Program-made: the position numbers and the translations under genes
Shown here: piece by piece, positions 63,285-64,000 of the stretch
Layout of the letters: each line of letters begins with the position of its first letter
How positions within the stretch are numbered: the stretch's first letter is position 1
Assembly: GCF_017814275.1 (NCBI RefSeq)
Contig: NZ_JAGIYQ010000005.1
Coordinates: 186,001 to 250,000, forward strand
Length of the DNA stretch: 64,000 bases
Source of the DNA: Gottfriedia endophytica
Lineage (GTDB): Bacteria; Bacillota; Bacilli; Bacillales; Bacillaceae_G
Direction: 5' to 3'
Notes under the pieces: model-generated
Databases searched by the model: none
What the model was told of the DNA's origin: nothing
The model's input: only the letters and a program-made list of their open reading frames with translations

Positions 63285-63821
63285 ATGGGATTTAGTGCGA
63301 TATTTCTATTAGGAATAGCTTGCGTAATCATAATCACTCTATTAAAAAATCGTATTCTACCGAATATAAACACAGAAAATAAATTAACAAAAAAACTTCA
63401 ACATACTAAGTGGTATCAAAACCATTATTTAAGTGGTGGGTTTGTTTTTATTATGAATGCTATCCTTTTTAGCTTAGCAGTATTAATTATTTTTCTAGTA
63501 AGCATGTTACATATACCCTTTCTACATCTCTTTGTGATGGGTGCTGCGACGTTTATTAGTATTTGGTTTTGGGCCCTTATTAATGTCTCTTGGAAAGGCA
63601 GGAAAGGAAATCGAATTAAGATGGGAAGCATTGGAAGTAGCTTTTACTTGTTATTAGGGATATTTTTCCTTTATAAATTAATGACTTTAAAACCTTCCTA
63701 TCCAGGTGAAGATACCTTTATGGCCGGAATTGGTCTTTTATTCGGTATTATCGTTACCTTAGTAGCTTGGATTACTTGTTTTATTTTTACAGCTTTAGTG
63801 AAAAAGATAAGGGAAGTCTGA
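63285..63821 (+). CDS. Polytopic membrane protein of unknown function
   Basis: 178 residues with AAGGTG seven bases before the ATG. Four or five membrane helices: about 3-20, 50-75, 78-97, 118-133 and 143-172. A basic cytoplasmic-type loop NVSWKGRKGNRIKMG separates helices 3 and 4. I recognise no family. It is monocistronic and flanked on both sides by the 21-bp-period arrays, with its own terminator. Confidence 0.75.
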   Translation: MGFSAIFLLGIACVIIITLLKNRILPNINTENKLTKKLQHTKWYQNHYLSGGFVFIMNAILFSLAVLIIFLVSMLHIPFLHLFVMGAATFISIWFWALINVSWKGRKGNRIKMGSIGSSFYLLLGIFFLYKLMTLKPSYPGEDTFMAGIGLLFGIIVTLVAWITCFIFTALVKKIREV

Positions 63822-63849
63822 TGAATTTCTCTTCAGAAATATACAGTAT

Positions 63850-63882
63850 AAAAGGCTAATTCATTTAAAAATTAGCCTTTTA
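63850..63882 (+). terminator. Terminator of the last gene
   Basis: AAAAGGCTAATT pairs perfectly with AATTAGCCTTTT. Confidence 0.85.
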
Positions 63883-63899
63883 GTCATGTCATTTACTTT

Positions 63900-64000
63900 T
63901 TTATAGGTGATTTTCTAGCTTCTATGGTCCGTTTCTTACTTTTTATGGGCCATTTTCCAAAATTCCAGACTAAACTGCCTATTCTTTTATTTTTTTACCA
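63900..64000. repeat. Further 21-bp-period units running towards the window end
   Basis: TATAGGTGATTTTCTAGC, TATGGTCCGTTTCTTAC and TATGGGCCATTTTCCAA are spaced 20-21 bases, matching the 63.08-kb array; it may continue beyond the window. Confidence 0.65.

Overview
The window reads as chromosome of a low-G+C, endospore-forming Bacillaceae bacterium. The evidence is the AT-rich sequence (about one third G+C by eye), strong AGGAGG-type ribosome binding sites, frequent TTG and GTG starts, a yhbD/bactofilin pair, YneR, GlpP antitermination, OhrR/Ohr, MprF, CsoR/CopZ, CoA-disulfide reductase fused to rhodanese, and an RFN-controlled rib operon. The exact genus cannot be fixed from sequence alone; a Gottfriedia/Bacillus-like organism is a guess. 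I saw no rRNA, tRNA, CRISPR array, transposase or phage gene.

Layout. 1-5.7 kb: the end of a purine permease, a Cys/Asp/Arg-rich low-complexity protein, a patatin-like lipase, a membrane-anchored penicillin-acylase-type Ntn hydrolase and a thioredoxin-fold protein. 5.7-21.8 kb: a complete type IV pilus locus. A ten-gene minus-strand operon encodes a small membrane protein, a VanW-like protein, PilB (with a c-di-GMP-binding type N-domain), PilT, PilC, major pilin, prepilin peptidase and PilM, PilN and PilO. A divergent three-gene operon encodes minor pilins, one of which looks like a GspK/PilX-type tip pilin. A convergent gene encodes a giant secreted protein with Ig-like domains, probably a pilus-associated surface protein. 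21.8-28.6 kb: ankyrin lipoprotein, NlpC/P60 hydrolase, a GH13 alpha-glucosidase with cre and LacI-type operators, yhbD plus bactofilin, and yneR. 28.8-31.8 kb: a clearly more G+C-rich three-gene block (two-component system plus polytopic membrane protein) that looks horizontally acquired. 32.4-41.1 kb: mprF, ohrR-ohr, GNAT, 3-methyladenine glycosylase and the glpP / glpF-glpK glycerol module with its antiterminator leader. 41.6-46.6 kb: a six-gene MacAB/YknXYZ-like export operon with its own two-component system. 46.9-58.9 kb: prohibitin-like protein, SpoIID-domain protein, HxlR regulator, MFS transporter, a sulfur/thiol cluster (DUF2231, thioredoxin, CoADR-rhodanese), DUF2785 protein, csoR-copZ and a small membrane protein with two H-x13-H helices. 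59-62.9 kb: ribD-ribE-ribBA-ribH under an FMN riboswitch. The window ends with a membrane protein of unknown role.

The least explained material is intergenic. (1) A roughly 126-bp hairpin element occurs as an exact 126-bp-period tandem (three copies plus a remnant at 47.4-47.8 kb) and singly in the leaders of yhbD and ribD. Its stems change sequence between copies while staying paired, which is the signature of a selected or self-templated structure. (2) A degenerate array with a strikingly constant 21-bp period (two helical turns) runs for about 370 bp at 56.1-56.5 kb, and the same periodicity returns at 63.08-63.18 and 63.9-64.0 kb. (3) A second, G+C-rich dispersed palindrome of the kind common in Bacillaceae has two long copies and three copies reduced to their 3-prime side.
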